From positions 1 to 47,717 of the forward strand of contig ONFP01000023.1 of the NCBI GenBank assembly GCA_900317105.1: 47,717 nt of DNA. The letters run 5' to 3'. The position numbers and the translations under genes are program-made. The stretch is from an uncultured Succinatimonas sp. GTDB lineage: Bacteria > Pseudomonadota > Gammaproteobacteria > Enterobacterales > Succinivibrionaceae. Below the pieces are notes generated by a model. It saw only the letters and a program-made list of their open reading frames with translations, was not told the DNA's origin and made no database searches. This document shows, one piece after another, positions 1-9,400 of this stretch; position 1 is the first letter of the stretch; each line of letters begins with the position of its first letter.

Positions 1-434
1 GTTGCCATAATATAGCTACAAATATTTAATAAAAATTTGACACAGATTAAATTTTAACTGTTTGAAATAAAGGATTAATTAGGAGAATTTGAAGAGAGGA
101 ATTTATAGAAAACTGTCAAAGATGTAAATTGCCTAAAAAAAGTGCAATTCCAAGATGATCACAATATGGAAATTATAAAAAAAAAAAAAAGAGTATAATC
201 CCAATTAAACAAAAACATAACAAAAATAATAATAATACAATAGCGGTAAGGGTTATAAAGCACTCCCTTATGTAGGGTGATTTTATATTAAGCCATTTGG
301 AAGGAGTTTCTCCCAACTTATTCATATTATATGAATAGGATTTCATATAATATGAATGGAATGCCTCACCAATTGTGTAAAAATCACACTTAATATGTAT
401 TGTTAAAAACAATTAGGTAAATAGTAGGTAAATA
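1..434. other. AT-rich leader region upstream of the cellulose operon
   Basis: No convincing gene lies here. The stretch is very AT-rich and includes a run of 14 A at 177-190, followed by TATAAT at 194-199 with no good -35 box. A twin-palindrome site lies at 320-357 and an 11-bp tandem duplication at 415-436; both are listed separately. A minus-strand reading of 79 codons across 173-412 is hydrophobic only because the A runs read as Phe and Leu codons, so I do not call it. Confidence 0.6.
320..357. promoter_or_regulatory. Twin palindromic operator overlapping a candidate -10 box of the bcs operon
   Basis: Two 15-bp palindromes of the form TTCATAT-N-ATATGAA lie at 321-335 and 342-356. Their centres (328 and 349) are 21 bp apart, close to two helical turns. 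The two copies are also complementary to each other, so 320-335 can pair with 342-357 in a 16-bp stem with a 6-base loop. The second copy contains TATAAT at 346-351, a possible -10 box. Two dimers of a regulator bound on one DNA face, repressing the operon, would fit; the identity of the protein is unknown. A hairpin in RNA is the alternative. Confidence 0.55.
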
Positions 435-436
435 GT
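415..436 (+). repeat. 11-bp perfect tandem duplication at the first ribosome binding site
   Basis: AGGTAAATAGT occurs twice in immediate succession (415-425 and 426-436). Each copy carries the AGG that would serve as a weak Shine-Dalgarno element. The second copy ends inside the possible GTG start at 435, and the ATG start at 441 follows after 4 bases. Confidence 0.8.
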
Positions 437-440
437 GATA

Positions 441-1061
441 ATGTCCCAGAACGGTGATGAACTTAAGTTCAGGAAAGCTTATTCTGATCGAGTTGAGTTT
501 AAAAGCTTTAACGAGAAGAATCCTGAAATATACAGCAATTCAAGATTTTCTTTAATTAGAGAACTAGCCACAGAAGCAGCACCTGCGGTTACTGATATCA
601 AAAGTGCAGCATCAGTTAAAGAGCTTCTGTCAGTTACCCCTAAAAACGAAAGAGAAGAAAGAGAAGCTCAGACTAGAGTTGCCCTTTCATCTTCTGCATC
701 TATACAGAAGAAAAAAGCCTCTTCCTTAAAATCATTTCTCATAAAGAATTCTGAAGAACAGATTCAGGATAAAGTATCCCCTCTTACAGACAAGTTACCT
801 GCTGCACCTGCGGCAAACGCAACTTCTCATAAAGAGGGAAATAATACAGTAGCTGTTACAGCTGCAAATGCAGAAAAGACCTCAGCTAAAGACATTTCCA
901 CCGAGCCAAAGGAAGAAATATCAGTTGCAAATGAGAGTATTGTTGTAAAAAAGCAATCCAAGCCATTTTCTTCTCTATTCAGATCATCTATCACATCCGA
1001 ATTCAGAGGCAGAAAAACAGACTCTCTTCAGGATTTGTATAAAAGATTGTTGAATAACTAA
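441..1061 (+). CDS. bcsO: BcsO-like cellulose biosynthesis accessory protein
   Basis: This is a 206-residue soluble, Ala/Ser/Lys-rich and largely disordered protein with no signal peptide. The N-terminus (ELKFRKAYSDRVEFKSF, then SLIREL) and the C-terminus (PFSSLF ... SLQDLYKRLL) resemble the two short conserved blocks I associate with BcsO proteins, separated by a low-complexity middle. Its place, 38 bases before bcsQ, is where bcsO sits in several enterobacterial operons. BcsO has no established biochemical role; an accessory part at the cytosolic side of the synthase is inferred. I prefer the ATG at 441; a GTG two codons upstream, at 435, has an AGG at better spacing. A BcsP- or BcsR-type protein is the alternative. 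Confidence 0.55.
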   Translation: MSQNGDELKFRKAYSDRVEFKSFNEKNPEIYSNSRFSLIRELATEAAPAVTDIKSAASVKELLSVTPKNEREEREAQTRVALSSSASIQKKKASSLKSFLIKNSEEQIQDKVSPLTDKLPAAPAANATSHKEGNNTVAVTAANAEKTSAKDISTEPKEEISVANESIVVKKQSKPFSSLFRSSITSEFRGRKTDSLQDLYKRLLNN

Positions 1062-1099
1062 CTGTTAAGAAACAATATATTTAACGAGTATTTTTTATT

Positions 1100-1897
1100 A
1101 TGCCAGTAATCAGTGTTTGTTCTCCAAAAGGCGGTGTTGGTAAAACCACCGTTGTTGCCAATCTAGCATATGCATTCTCAAGAGCAGGAACCAAGGTAAT
1201 TGTGGTTGATTTTGATCCTCAGAATGCACTAAGACTTTATTTCGGTCTGCCTTTAAATGATGAAAGAGGCTATGTTTCTACCCCTAATACAGACTGGACC
1301 AACGCCTGTATTAACATCGACAAGAATCTTTACATGCTTCCTTTTGGCAAATCCAATAAGGAACAGCGAGCACTCTTAGATGAAGCAATGGCTGAGCCTG
1401 ACTTCTTCAAGAATGTTCAGGGAGGATTATTCAATAATCCGGATATTCTTATAATTGCCGATTTCGCACCTGGTTATACTCAGGCTTTAGAATCTATTGC
1501 CTCTGTATCAGATATGCAGATTGTGCCACTGATTGCAGATGCCGCATCTATTTCATTATTCTCCCAGCTGATGTCTGGCGGTCTTATGGACGGGCTTGTC
1601 GGAGGAGGACTAGGTTTTTACATCATTCTGAATCAGATTGATAACCGAATTAAGTTAAATCGAGAAGTTCAGAACTTCTGTGAACAGAACTTTAAAGATC
1701 AGCTTCTGGGAATGATTCACAGAGATACCTCTGTAATTGAAGCTGCCGGTCAGCAGATGGCTGTATTTGACTATAACAAAAACTCAGCAGCTGCCTTTGA
1801 TATTGAAATTATCGCCAAAAAGGTAGCACAGAGACTTGGCTTTGTAGTTAACAAGGAAACCATGATTATCAATCCGTTAAGAAAGGAAAAGAACTAA
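1100..1897 (+). CDS. bcsQ: BcsQ, ParA/MinD-like ATPase of cellulose synthesis
   Basis: This is a 265-residue P-loop ATPase of the ParA/MinD class. The deviant Walker A motif CSPKGGVGKTT starts at residue 7, and the switch region VVDFDPQNALRL follows at about 36. In enterobacteria BcsQ associates with the cytosolic face of the synthase and is needed for secretion and polar placement. The ending (IHRDTSVIEAAGQQMAVFDY) matches the BcsQ layout, where a similar IHRDEAMAE stretch precedes the last helix. The canonical GKGGVGKTT lysines are kept here, whereas the Escherichia coli protein is degenerate at that site, so ATP hydrolysis is plausible. The gene sits 38 bases after the BcsO-like gene and 18 bases before bcsA. 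Confidence 0.88.
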   Translation: MPVISVCSPKGGVGKTTVVANLAYAFSRAGTKVIVVDFDPQNALRLYFGLPLNDERGYVSTPNTDWTNACINIDKNLYMLPFGKSNKEQRALLDEAMAEPDFFKNVQGGLFNNPDILIIADFAPGYTQALESIASVSDMQIVPLIADAASISLFSQLMSGGLMDGLVGGGLGFYIILNQIDNRIKLNREVQNFCEQNFKDQLLGMIHRDTSVIEAAGQQMAVFDYNKNSAAAFDIEIIAKKVAQRLGFVVNKETMIINPLRKEKN

Positions 1898-1915
1898 AGT
1901 TCGATAGGGTTATCC

Positions 1916-4027
1916 ATGAAACACCATTTATTTGTATCTCTGTTTTTAATCTTTGTCGCACTGCCAATTCTGATCCTGATGGTAGTTGCCCCAATGAGTA
2001 CACACAATCAGTTTATCTATGGAATAACCATGGTTACAACCTGTTTTGTGGCTCATTTCATGTCCAAAAAACATTTCGTGTCTTTAGGAATTCTGCTGGT
2101 TGCAGTTATCTCATCAACAAGATACATGTTCTTCAGAATTACTCAGACCCTGGATTTTCCATCCTGGATTGACATGTTCTTCGGATATCTGCTGCTTTTT
2201 GCTGAAATCTATATTTATATTGTTCTGCTTTTAAGCTTCTTCCAGCTGTCATGGTCATTAAAAAGAAAGATTGTTCCTCTGCCAAAGGATACCTCTCTAT
2301 GGCCTACAGTGGATGTATATATTCCTACATACAACGAATCTCTGGATGTGGTTAAGGATACTGTGCTTGCAGCTCAGTGCATGGAGTATCCAAGAGATAA
2401 GATGAAGATCTACATCCTTGATGACGGTAAACGTAAGGAATTCGCTTCATTTGCCACTGAAGCTAATGTAGGCTACATCACCAGAACCAAAAATGATCAC
2501 GCAAAGGCAGGTAACCTTAATCATGCCATGAAGCTTACCGACGGAGAGCTGATTGCAATTTTCGACTGTGATCATATCGCCACCAAGATCTTCCTGCAGT
2601 CAACTGTAGGAGCTTTCTTAAAGGATTCTAAACTGTCCCTGATACAGACTCCTCACCATTTCTACTCTCCAGATCCTATTCAGAGAAATCTGTATTTAGG
2701 AAGGGATATTCCTGCTGAAAACGATCTGTTCTACGGACCTATTCAGAGAGGAAATGACAACTGGAACGCAACCTTCTTCTGTGGTTCCTGCGCGGTTATC
2801 AGACGTAAGGCTCTAGATGAAATCGGAGGCTTTGCTGTTGAGACCGTTACCGAGGATGCTCACACAGCATTAAGACTTCAGCGTAAAGGTTGGAAAACCG
2901 CTTATCTTGATCATATTCTGGCAGGTGGTCTTGCAACAGAGCGTTTGGTTCTGCACCTTCAGCAGCGTAACCGCTGGGCACGTGGAATGGTTCAGATTTT
3001 CCGTCTGGACAATCCGCTGTTAGGAAGAGGACTTACTTTTGCACAGAGACTCTGTTATCTTTCTGCAACCATGTATTTCTTCTTTGCCATTCCGGTACTG
3101 ATATTCCTGTTTACACCAGTATTATATCTGCTCTTTGGTGTATCTATTGTTCATGGCTCTGTAGAACTGCTTCTGTCCTACGCTATACCGCATCTGATTC
3201 TGTCCATATTTGCCTCTTCAAGACTTTACGGTAAATACAGATACAGCTTCTGGGGTCCTATTTACGATCTGGTTTTATCCTTCCATCTGGTACTGCCAAC
3301 AGTCGTAACCCTGTTCTCACCTCACCACGGATCCTTTAATGTGACCGATAAAGGTGACACTGTGGACAAGTCCTATTTTGATGCGCTGTCAGTTAGACCT
3401 CATCTGATTGCATGGGGAATTCTGTTCCTTTCAATTGTGATAGGAAGCTTAAAGCTATTTATTCCAAACTACTTTGACGCTCAGCTTGAACCAACCATTC
3501 TTAATATAGGATGGACAGTGTTCAATCTGGTACTGCTGACTGCAGCTATCTGTGTTGCAAGAGAAACAGCCAACAAGAGAAAGACAGTCCGTCTCTATGT
3601 GGAAACTCCTGTAAATATCTATCAGGAAAGCGGTCACTGTTCAAGAACTCTGATGCGAGACCTGTCAATGACAGGATGTCGTGTTGACAACTTTGAAAAC
3701 GGTGAACTTAATCTTTCTGAAGATCCTATCTCTCATATTGAGATCAGGACCGACAAGCACACCTTCTGTGTACCAGTGGAGAGAATCATTCCTGCTTTTG
3801 GAAAGGATGAGTTTATCCATATGAGATTCCTTGATGTTGATATTGATTCAAGACGTGAATTTGTAAGATTACTGTTCTCCCGTGCTGACACCTGGGTAAG
3901 ACCAGAGTACAAGCAGGATAATCCTTTCAGATCATTTATCACAATTTTAGGCTGTATTAAGGATTCTCTAAGAGGAAAACGTCGCCAGGACAACATTCAT
4001 ATTGCAGTGGTGGATATCAATGAATAA
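1916..4027 (+). CDS. bcsA: BcsA, cellulose synthase catalytic subunit (UDP-forming) with PilZ domain
   Basis: This inner-membrane family 2 glycosyltransferase polymerises UDP-glucose into beta-1,4-glucan and threads it through the membrane. In its 703 residues I see four N-terminal membrane helices (to about 112), the GT2 domain with DDG (169-171), DCD (217-219), TED (312-314) and QQRNRW (349-354), further helices around 380-470 and 498-548, and the gating loop FNVTDKG at 474-480. A C-terminal PilZ domain has RKTVR (555-559) and DLSMTG (582-587), matching the RxxxR and DxSxxG c-di-GMP-binding motifs. All these key residues are present, so an active, c-di-GMP-activated enzyme is expected. The length is shorter than the E. 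coli protein (about 870), mainly at the N-terminus. The next gene overlaps it by 8 bases. Confidence 0.97.
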   Translation: MKHHLFVSLFLIFVALPILILMVVAPMSTHNQFIYGITMVTTCFVAHFMSKKHFVSLGILLVAVISSTRYMFFRITQTLDFPSWIDMFFGYLLLFAEIYIYIVLLLSFFQLSWSLKRKIVPLPKDTSLWPTVDVYIPTYNESLDVVKDTVLAAQCMEYPRDKMKIYILDDGKRKEFASFATEANVGYITRTKNDHAKAGNLNHAMKLTDGELIAIFDCDHIATKIFLQSTVGAFLKDSKLSLIQTPHHFYSPDPIQRNLYLGRDIPAENDLFYGPIQRGNDNWNATFFCGSCAVIRRKALDEIGGFAVETVTEDAHTALRLQRKGWKTAYLDHILAGGLATERLVLHLQQRNRWARGMVQIFRLDNPLLGRGLTFAQRLCYLSATMYFFFAIPVLIFLFTPVLYLLFGVSIVHGSVELLLSYAIPHLILSIFASSRLYGKYRYSFWGPIYDLVLSFHLVLPTVVTLFSPHHGSFNVTDKGDTVDKSYFDALSVRPHLIAWGILFLSIVIGSLKLFIPNYFDAQLEPTILNIGWTVFNLVLLTAAICVARETANKRKTVRLYVETPVNIYQESGHCSRTLMRDLSMTGCRVDNFENGELNLSEDPISHIEIRTDKHTFCVPVERIIPAFGKDEFIHMRFLDVDIDSRREFVRLLFSRADTWVRPEYKQDNPFRSFITILGCIKDSLRGKRRQDNIHIAVVDINE

Positions 4028-6416
4028 TTTTACAAAAGTACTTTTACTTACATCTGCATTAGCATTCTCCACCCATGGATTTGCAGATGAGAATGATGCT
4101 AACGCAAAAAACAGAGAGCTTCCTCAGGCTCTTCAGGAAATCCTTTTAAATTCTACTCCGTTAGAGCAGAACGAAAATTACTTCACTGAACTATCAAGCA
4201 GCGATAATTTCAATGTCAGTACTCAGGAAAAAAAGGATGTAGCATATAGTGCAGAGCTTACCTTTGAAAAGCTGGGATTTCCACAGGGTATAACCATGAC
4301 CTTAGGGCAGAAGCAAAGTGGACTGAACTTTACTCTGCCAACAGACAAGATCATTACCAAATCAAAGCTTGAGCTGTTTATTTCAGCAACTGAGAATATG
4401 GCTCAGAAAAGCCCTCATTTTACCGTGCTGCTGAATAACCAGGAGCTGGGTTCAATTGTAATTTCCAATGTCGAAACATCTGGATATGAGCTTAATGTAC
4501 CTTCAGAATACCTTGCACAGGAAAACAGTCTCACCTTTGAGATTGAAGAAGGTCTTTCAGCAGACTGTCAGATTGACTATACCGGTTTCAATGAAATCAG
4601 TATAGAAGGAAACAGTTTCCTGACTGTTGAAGGAAATGCTCTTGAGATTGACTCAGATCTGACACTGTTCCCTTTGCCATTTTTTGATAAATACGAAATC
4701 AGCAAGGGAAAAGTTGAATATGTATTCTCAAGAAAACCTGATGCATCTGTAATCAAAGCAGCGCATATGCTTTCATCTTTCTTCGGAGACAAGGCTGATT
4801 ATAGAGGAATTCAGTTCAAGGTATCCTATGACAAATTGCCTCACAATCACTCAATATTCTTTGGAAAGCCAAAAGAAAAGATAGCCGGTATCAGTCTGCC
4901 AGAAAAGAAAGGTGTGTACATAAAAGACAATCCTTATTTCTATCCTTACAAGATAATCTTTGTAGTGGCCGAGACTGATGAGGAATTCGAAAACGAAATT
5001 CTGCAGCTGTGCGATCCTATTTTCTCTCCTAATGAGAGACTTGTAGATGTATCCTACTATCCCGTCTATTCAAGAACTGTAACCGAAAGTACAGAATATG
5101 ATGCACCAAAGTGGATTTCAACAAACAGAAAAGTCTATCTGAGAGAACTTTTAACAGCAGGACAGTCCCTGACCACCAATGGATTCTGGCATAACTCTAT
5201 TCATCTGCCATTTAGAACCGCACCAGATCTGTTTATGATGTACGATGGTCAGGCAGATCTGTATGTATCATACGAGTTCCCAGCTGAGAAAGAACTTAAT
5301 GAGAGACAATCTGGTCTTAATGTTTCCCTGTCAGGAATTTTCCTGGATAAACTGCCTGTTAACAAAAAAGGTCTTCTTGAGAACATGTGGCGTCTGTTTG
5401 GAGGAAATGCAAGACAGACATACCGTCATGTACAGCTTGACCCATCTTATATCTACGGAGAGAATGACATCGAGCTGTATTTTGATTTAAGACTCAATGA
5501 CAATGTACCATGTTCTGTATTCCAGAATCAAAACATCAAGAGTGTGATCGATTCCTCAAGCTACATCGATCTGTCTCATTCTGTTCACTATGCAAGACTG
5601 CCAAATCTGTCCTACTTTGTGGGTGCGTCCTTCCCATTCTCAAAATATGCAGATTATTCACAGACAGCTATTCTGCTGCCGGAAAATCCTACCGAGAATG
5701 AGCTAAAGGCTCTGTTTGACATGTCTGCCCGCAGCGGAGAAGCTACAGGTGCAATTATTTCAAAGCCAATGGTTCTCATGGGCTTAAACGAGGTCCAAAA
5801 GCATGAGCAGGAGCTGGAGGCTAAGGATATTCTGATTGTTTCAACTCTTGTAAACAAGAATTTCCTGTCTGTATTATTTAGAAACTCAGCTTTCACCTTC
5901 AACGGTTTTGAGCTAAATATCTATGACTACGGAATTCTGAATTTCAGAGGCGGTGTGATGCGCGGTCTTGAAAGACTGTTCTCTGGTGATTTCAGAAATC
6001 AGAATGCCGACGCCAACCGTTACGTTAGAACCTCTCTTGCCTGGAGAGGCTTTTTAAGTATGCTCTCTCCTTTCGACTCAGAGAAAATCGCTGTAGTAGT
6101 AACAGCTACTGACGACAAGGAAATAGCAAAGCTTTCCGACGATCTCGATGATCCTCAGGTAAATCGTGAAGTAGGAGGAGATCTTACCGTTATCTCAGGA
6201 GATAAACGAGTCGTTAAGTATACAGTGGGTGATTTCATCTATTCAGGTAATGTATCAACTCTCTTTAAAATCATGCATTTTGCCGGTGAGCATATTCTGT
6301 GGCTGGCAATTTTCTCTGTATTCATAGTTATGATGCTGTCACTGATTATTTCCAAGATTCTGCAGAAACGAGCTGTAAGACGTCTTGAAGAAGGCGGCTA
6401 CCACAAAGGTGAATAA
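4020..6416 (+). CDS. bcsB: BcsB, periplasmic cellulose synthase subunit
   Basis: BcsB is the partner of BcsA. It guides the emerging glucan through the periplasm, and its C-terminal helix is needed for BcsA activity. The product has 798 residues. A signal peptide covers about residues 1-22 (cleavage near FADEN), followed by a long beta-rich ectodomain and one membrane anchor close to the C-terminus (around LWLAIFSVFIVMMLSLIIS), ending in a short basic cytosolic tail. I place the start at the ATG at 4020, which overlaps the bcsA stop and gives a clean signal peptide. A TTG 18 bases upstream is in frame but would add a tryptophan-rich extension. The overlap indicates translational coupling with bcsA. 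Confidence 0.95.
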   Translation: MNNFTKVLLLTSALAFSTHGFADENDANAKNRELPQALQEILLNSTPLEQNENYFTELSSSDNFNVSTQEKKDVAYSAELTFEKLGFPQGITMTLGQKQSGLNFTLPTDKIITKSKLELFISATENMAQKSPHFTVLLNNQELGSIVISNVETSGYELNVPSEYLAQENSLTFEIEEGLSADCQIDYTGFNEISIEGNSFLTVEGNALEIDSDLTLFPLPFFDKYEISKGKVEYVFSRKPDASVIKAAHMLSSFFGDKADYRGIQFKVSYDKLPHNHSIFFGKPKEKIAGISLPEKKGVYIKDNPYFYPYKIIFVVAETDEEFENEILQLCDPIFSPNERLVDVSYYPVYSRTVTESTEYDAPKWISTNRKVYLRELLTAGQSLTTNGFWHNSIHLPFRTAPDLFMMYDGQADLYVSYEFPAEKELNERQSGLNVSLSGIFLDKLPVNKKGLLENMWRLFGGNARQTYRHVQLDPSYIYGENDIELYFDLRLNDNVPCSVFQNQNIKSVIDSSSYIDLSHSVHYARLPNLSYFVGASFPFSKYADYSQTAILLPENPTENELKALFDMSARSGEATGAIISKPMVLMGLNEVQKHEQELEAKDILIVSTLVNKNFLSVLFRNSAFTFNGFELNIYDYGILNFRGGVMRGLERLFSGDFRNQNADANRYVRTSLAWRGFLSMLSPFDSEKIAVVVTATDDKEIAKLSDDLDDPQVNREVGGDLTVISGDKRVVKYTVGDFIYSGNVSTLFKIMHFAGEHILWLAIFSVFIVMMLSLIISKILQKRAVRRLEEGGYHKGE

Positions 6417-6434
6417 GGGATTAGGGTTTAGAGT

Positions 6435-9400
6435 ATGAAAAATAGTAATTTCAATAAAAGCATTTTAGCCATTGTCCTGGCTCAATTACTGATCCCTGCA
6501 GCCTATGCTGCAAATGACGGTTCCGGAATGAGTTCAGGAGCAAATTCAAATTACGCTCAGGGAACAGGAAATTCTGGTAATTTAACAGAGAACCTCTTTA
6601 ATCAGGCTAAATTCTGGCATGACAAATTCCAGCATCAGAAAGCAGCGCAGGCCTTAAACAGGATCCTTTTAACCGATCCAAACAATGAGGAAGCTCTGTA
6701 CTACATGTCCTTATGGGCATCTGAAATCAACCAGTCAAAGACTGCAAAAACCTATAAAGACAGACTTGCAAAGGCTAATCCAAACAGCTCTTATCTTGAG
6801 CAGCTGAACCGTGCGCAGAATATGTCAAATCTCTCAGCAGAACAGCTTAATCATGCAAGATCCTTAAGCCAAAGCGGTAATATTTCTGGAGCTATTGCTG
6901 AATACCGTAAGATGTTCTCAGGCAATGTACCTCCAAGCTCTCTGGTATCAGAGTACTATCTGACCATGGCCGGCGACAAGGTTTACTATGACAAGGCGGT
7001 AAATGATCTTGTTACCTACATCAGAAACAACCCTAATGATGTCAACGCTCAGGTAACCTACGGTAAGATTTTAACCTACCGTAAGGCAACTCTGCGCAAA
7101 GGTATTGAGCTTTTAGAGTTCTACTCCAACCGTTCACAGGATGCTGACAAGGCTCTGCACCAGGCACTGTTATGGCTCACTCCAACAACAGCAGATGAAG
7201 AGATTTACAAACGCTATGCCGCAAGACATGGTAATAATTCTGATGTAATAAAACACTATGAAGAGACCATTATCGGCAGTCTGACCGAAAAAGCCTACTC
7301 AAAGAGAGCTTCGGACAAGAAAGGCTCTATTGAAGAGTTTGAGAAGATTCTCAACCGCAATCCAAACAATCAGAATGCCCTCGAAGCATTAGGCTATATC
7401 TATCTTGAGGATAAGGACTACTCCAAAGCATCAGATTATCTGCAGAGAGCTGCTGATCAGGGAGGAAGCAAGGCCGCCAAGCTAGGTCATGATGCACTTA
7501 TGGCAAGAGCAAACTTCAATCTGTCTTTAAACAACTATGCTCAGGCCAATGCCATCATAGATGAGGTTTTAGCATCTACACCAAATGACAAGGATGCCCT
7601 CTTTATCAAGGCAAATATAAATCTGAAACAGAAGAATCTGCCTGCAGCAGAAAAAGCCTTAACAGATATCCTAGCACAGGATCCTTCCAATGAAGGTGCT
7701 ATTGAGTCACTGTACTATCTGTACCGTAATGCAGGAAATCAGACAAAGGCTAAAGAGCTTTTAGACCAGGCTCCACTGATGCTGCGCGACAAGATCCTCA
7801 AAGCCACAACCGTAAAGCCTTACGTTGATCCTGTTCCTGGTATCAGACGCAATGCGGAGAATCTGGCCCAAAGCGGTAATATTGAAGGCGCTGTTGACGT
7901 TTTAAATGCAGGAGTCAACAAGTATCCAAAATCCACCTGGCTGCATTACGATCTTGCCAAATATCTGACCAAACAGGGTTACAGTGCCGGTGCAAATTCT
8001 CATATCCAGTATCTAATCCGTCAGGGTGCAAGCAATGAGGATTTATATGCAGGAGCCATGCTGCTAAATGAGCAGAAGCAGTACGCAATGGCCTTAAACG
8101 CAATCTCAAGAGCAGGAGCTTCCAATCATAAGGCAAGAGCTTTAAAGGAAGAGATTTTAAGAAACAGAACCTTCTCAGAGGTTGAACTGTATCTGCAACA
8201 GGGAAATCCTCAAGCCGCCCTGAATACGCTTCAGTCCATGAATATCTCCCCTGCCACACTAAAGACCAGTCAGTTAGGTCATCTTGCTTATCTGTACTTA
8301 AAGTGTGGTCAGAAGGATAGAGCTTTAGATCTTGCAAATCAGGCCATGTTAAGATCACAGGATCCTACAGCAGGAATTGATGATTATGCTGATATCGTTA
8401 CCGTTTATACAGAAACCGGTAATTACGATAAAGCACGTGAAATCACCAACAATATGTCTATCCTTGCAAATTCAAGTGCAAAGGCTATTGATGATCTGAG
8501 TGTTGGTGATTCAATCCGCAAGGCAGATGCACTGCGTGAACTTAAGCGCCATGCCGATGCCTATGACACTCTGTATCCTCTGATTCAGGCAAATCCAGAC
8601 AGTCCAGCTCTGAATATGGCAATGGCCCGTCTGTATCAGGATAACGGCATGTATGATGAGGCATATACCATCTATGAGAATGTTTTAAGAACAGATCCAA
8701 ATTCTCAGGATGCTCTGAAAGGTGCTATCAATGCCGCAATGGCCAACAAGGAATACGAAACAGCAACTCAACTTGCCCAGAGACTGGCTCCTAGTGATGA
8801 TCCTCAGACTTTGACCCTGATGGCAAGAGTTGATAACGAGAATAAGAATTACGAGGGGGCCCTGGCAAAGTTAAAGCGAGCTCGTACTTTATTAGACGGC
8901 CGTTATGAGATTCTGCCAGACTCTCATTTATCAACCTCTATGAGTGCACCTGCAAATACCATTGTGCACCAGCCAGGAAATCCGTTCTCAAACAGAAAAT
9001 CATCTTTATCTACTGTAAGTCAGCCTGATAAGGTTGTACTTCCATGGACTGTTGGCGGCAGTGCAACCAAAACTGCAGTTAATATGACTCCAAAGGATAG
9101 GAAAAAGTCTCTTGATGAAGTTAACTTCATGATTCGTGAGCTTCAGGATAAACTTGCAACCACAATTTCTGTAGGAGTTAATACAAGACAGAAACGAGGT
9201 GAAGCAGGCTTAAGCAAGGTTAATTCTCTGGAAGTACCTGTTACTTTCTCCACTCCTGTATTTGACAGTGCAAAACTTGATCTGACCATTACTCCAAATA
9301 CAATGTATGCAGGAAATGTTTCTAGTCAGTCTTCAGAGAAATGGGGAACCAATGCGCTTAACATTGGTGTACAGAATCTGTCCTATAGAGTTAATTCTAT

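Noticed and set aside
173..412. Minus-strand 79-codon frame upstream of the bcs operon
   Set aside because: It is coded across A runs that give Phe/Leu strings, has no ribosome site and overlaps the twin-palindrome site.
1..434. c-di-GMP riboswitch before the bcs operon
   Set aside because: I could not see the GEMM-type conserved core in the leader; the palindromes do not resemble it.
7915..8358. Minus-strand 147-codon frame inside bcsC
   Set aside because: Antisense shadow of the TPR coding region; no ribosome site or known pattern.
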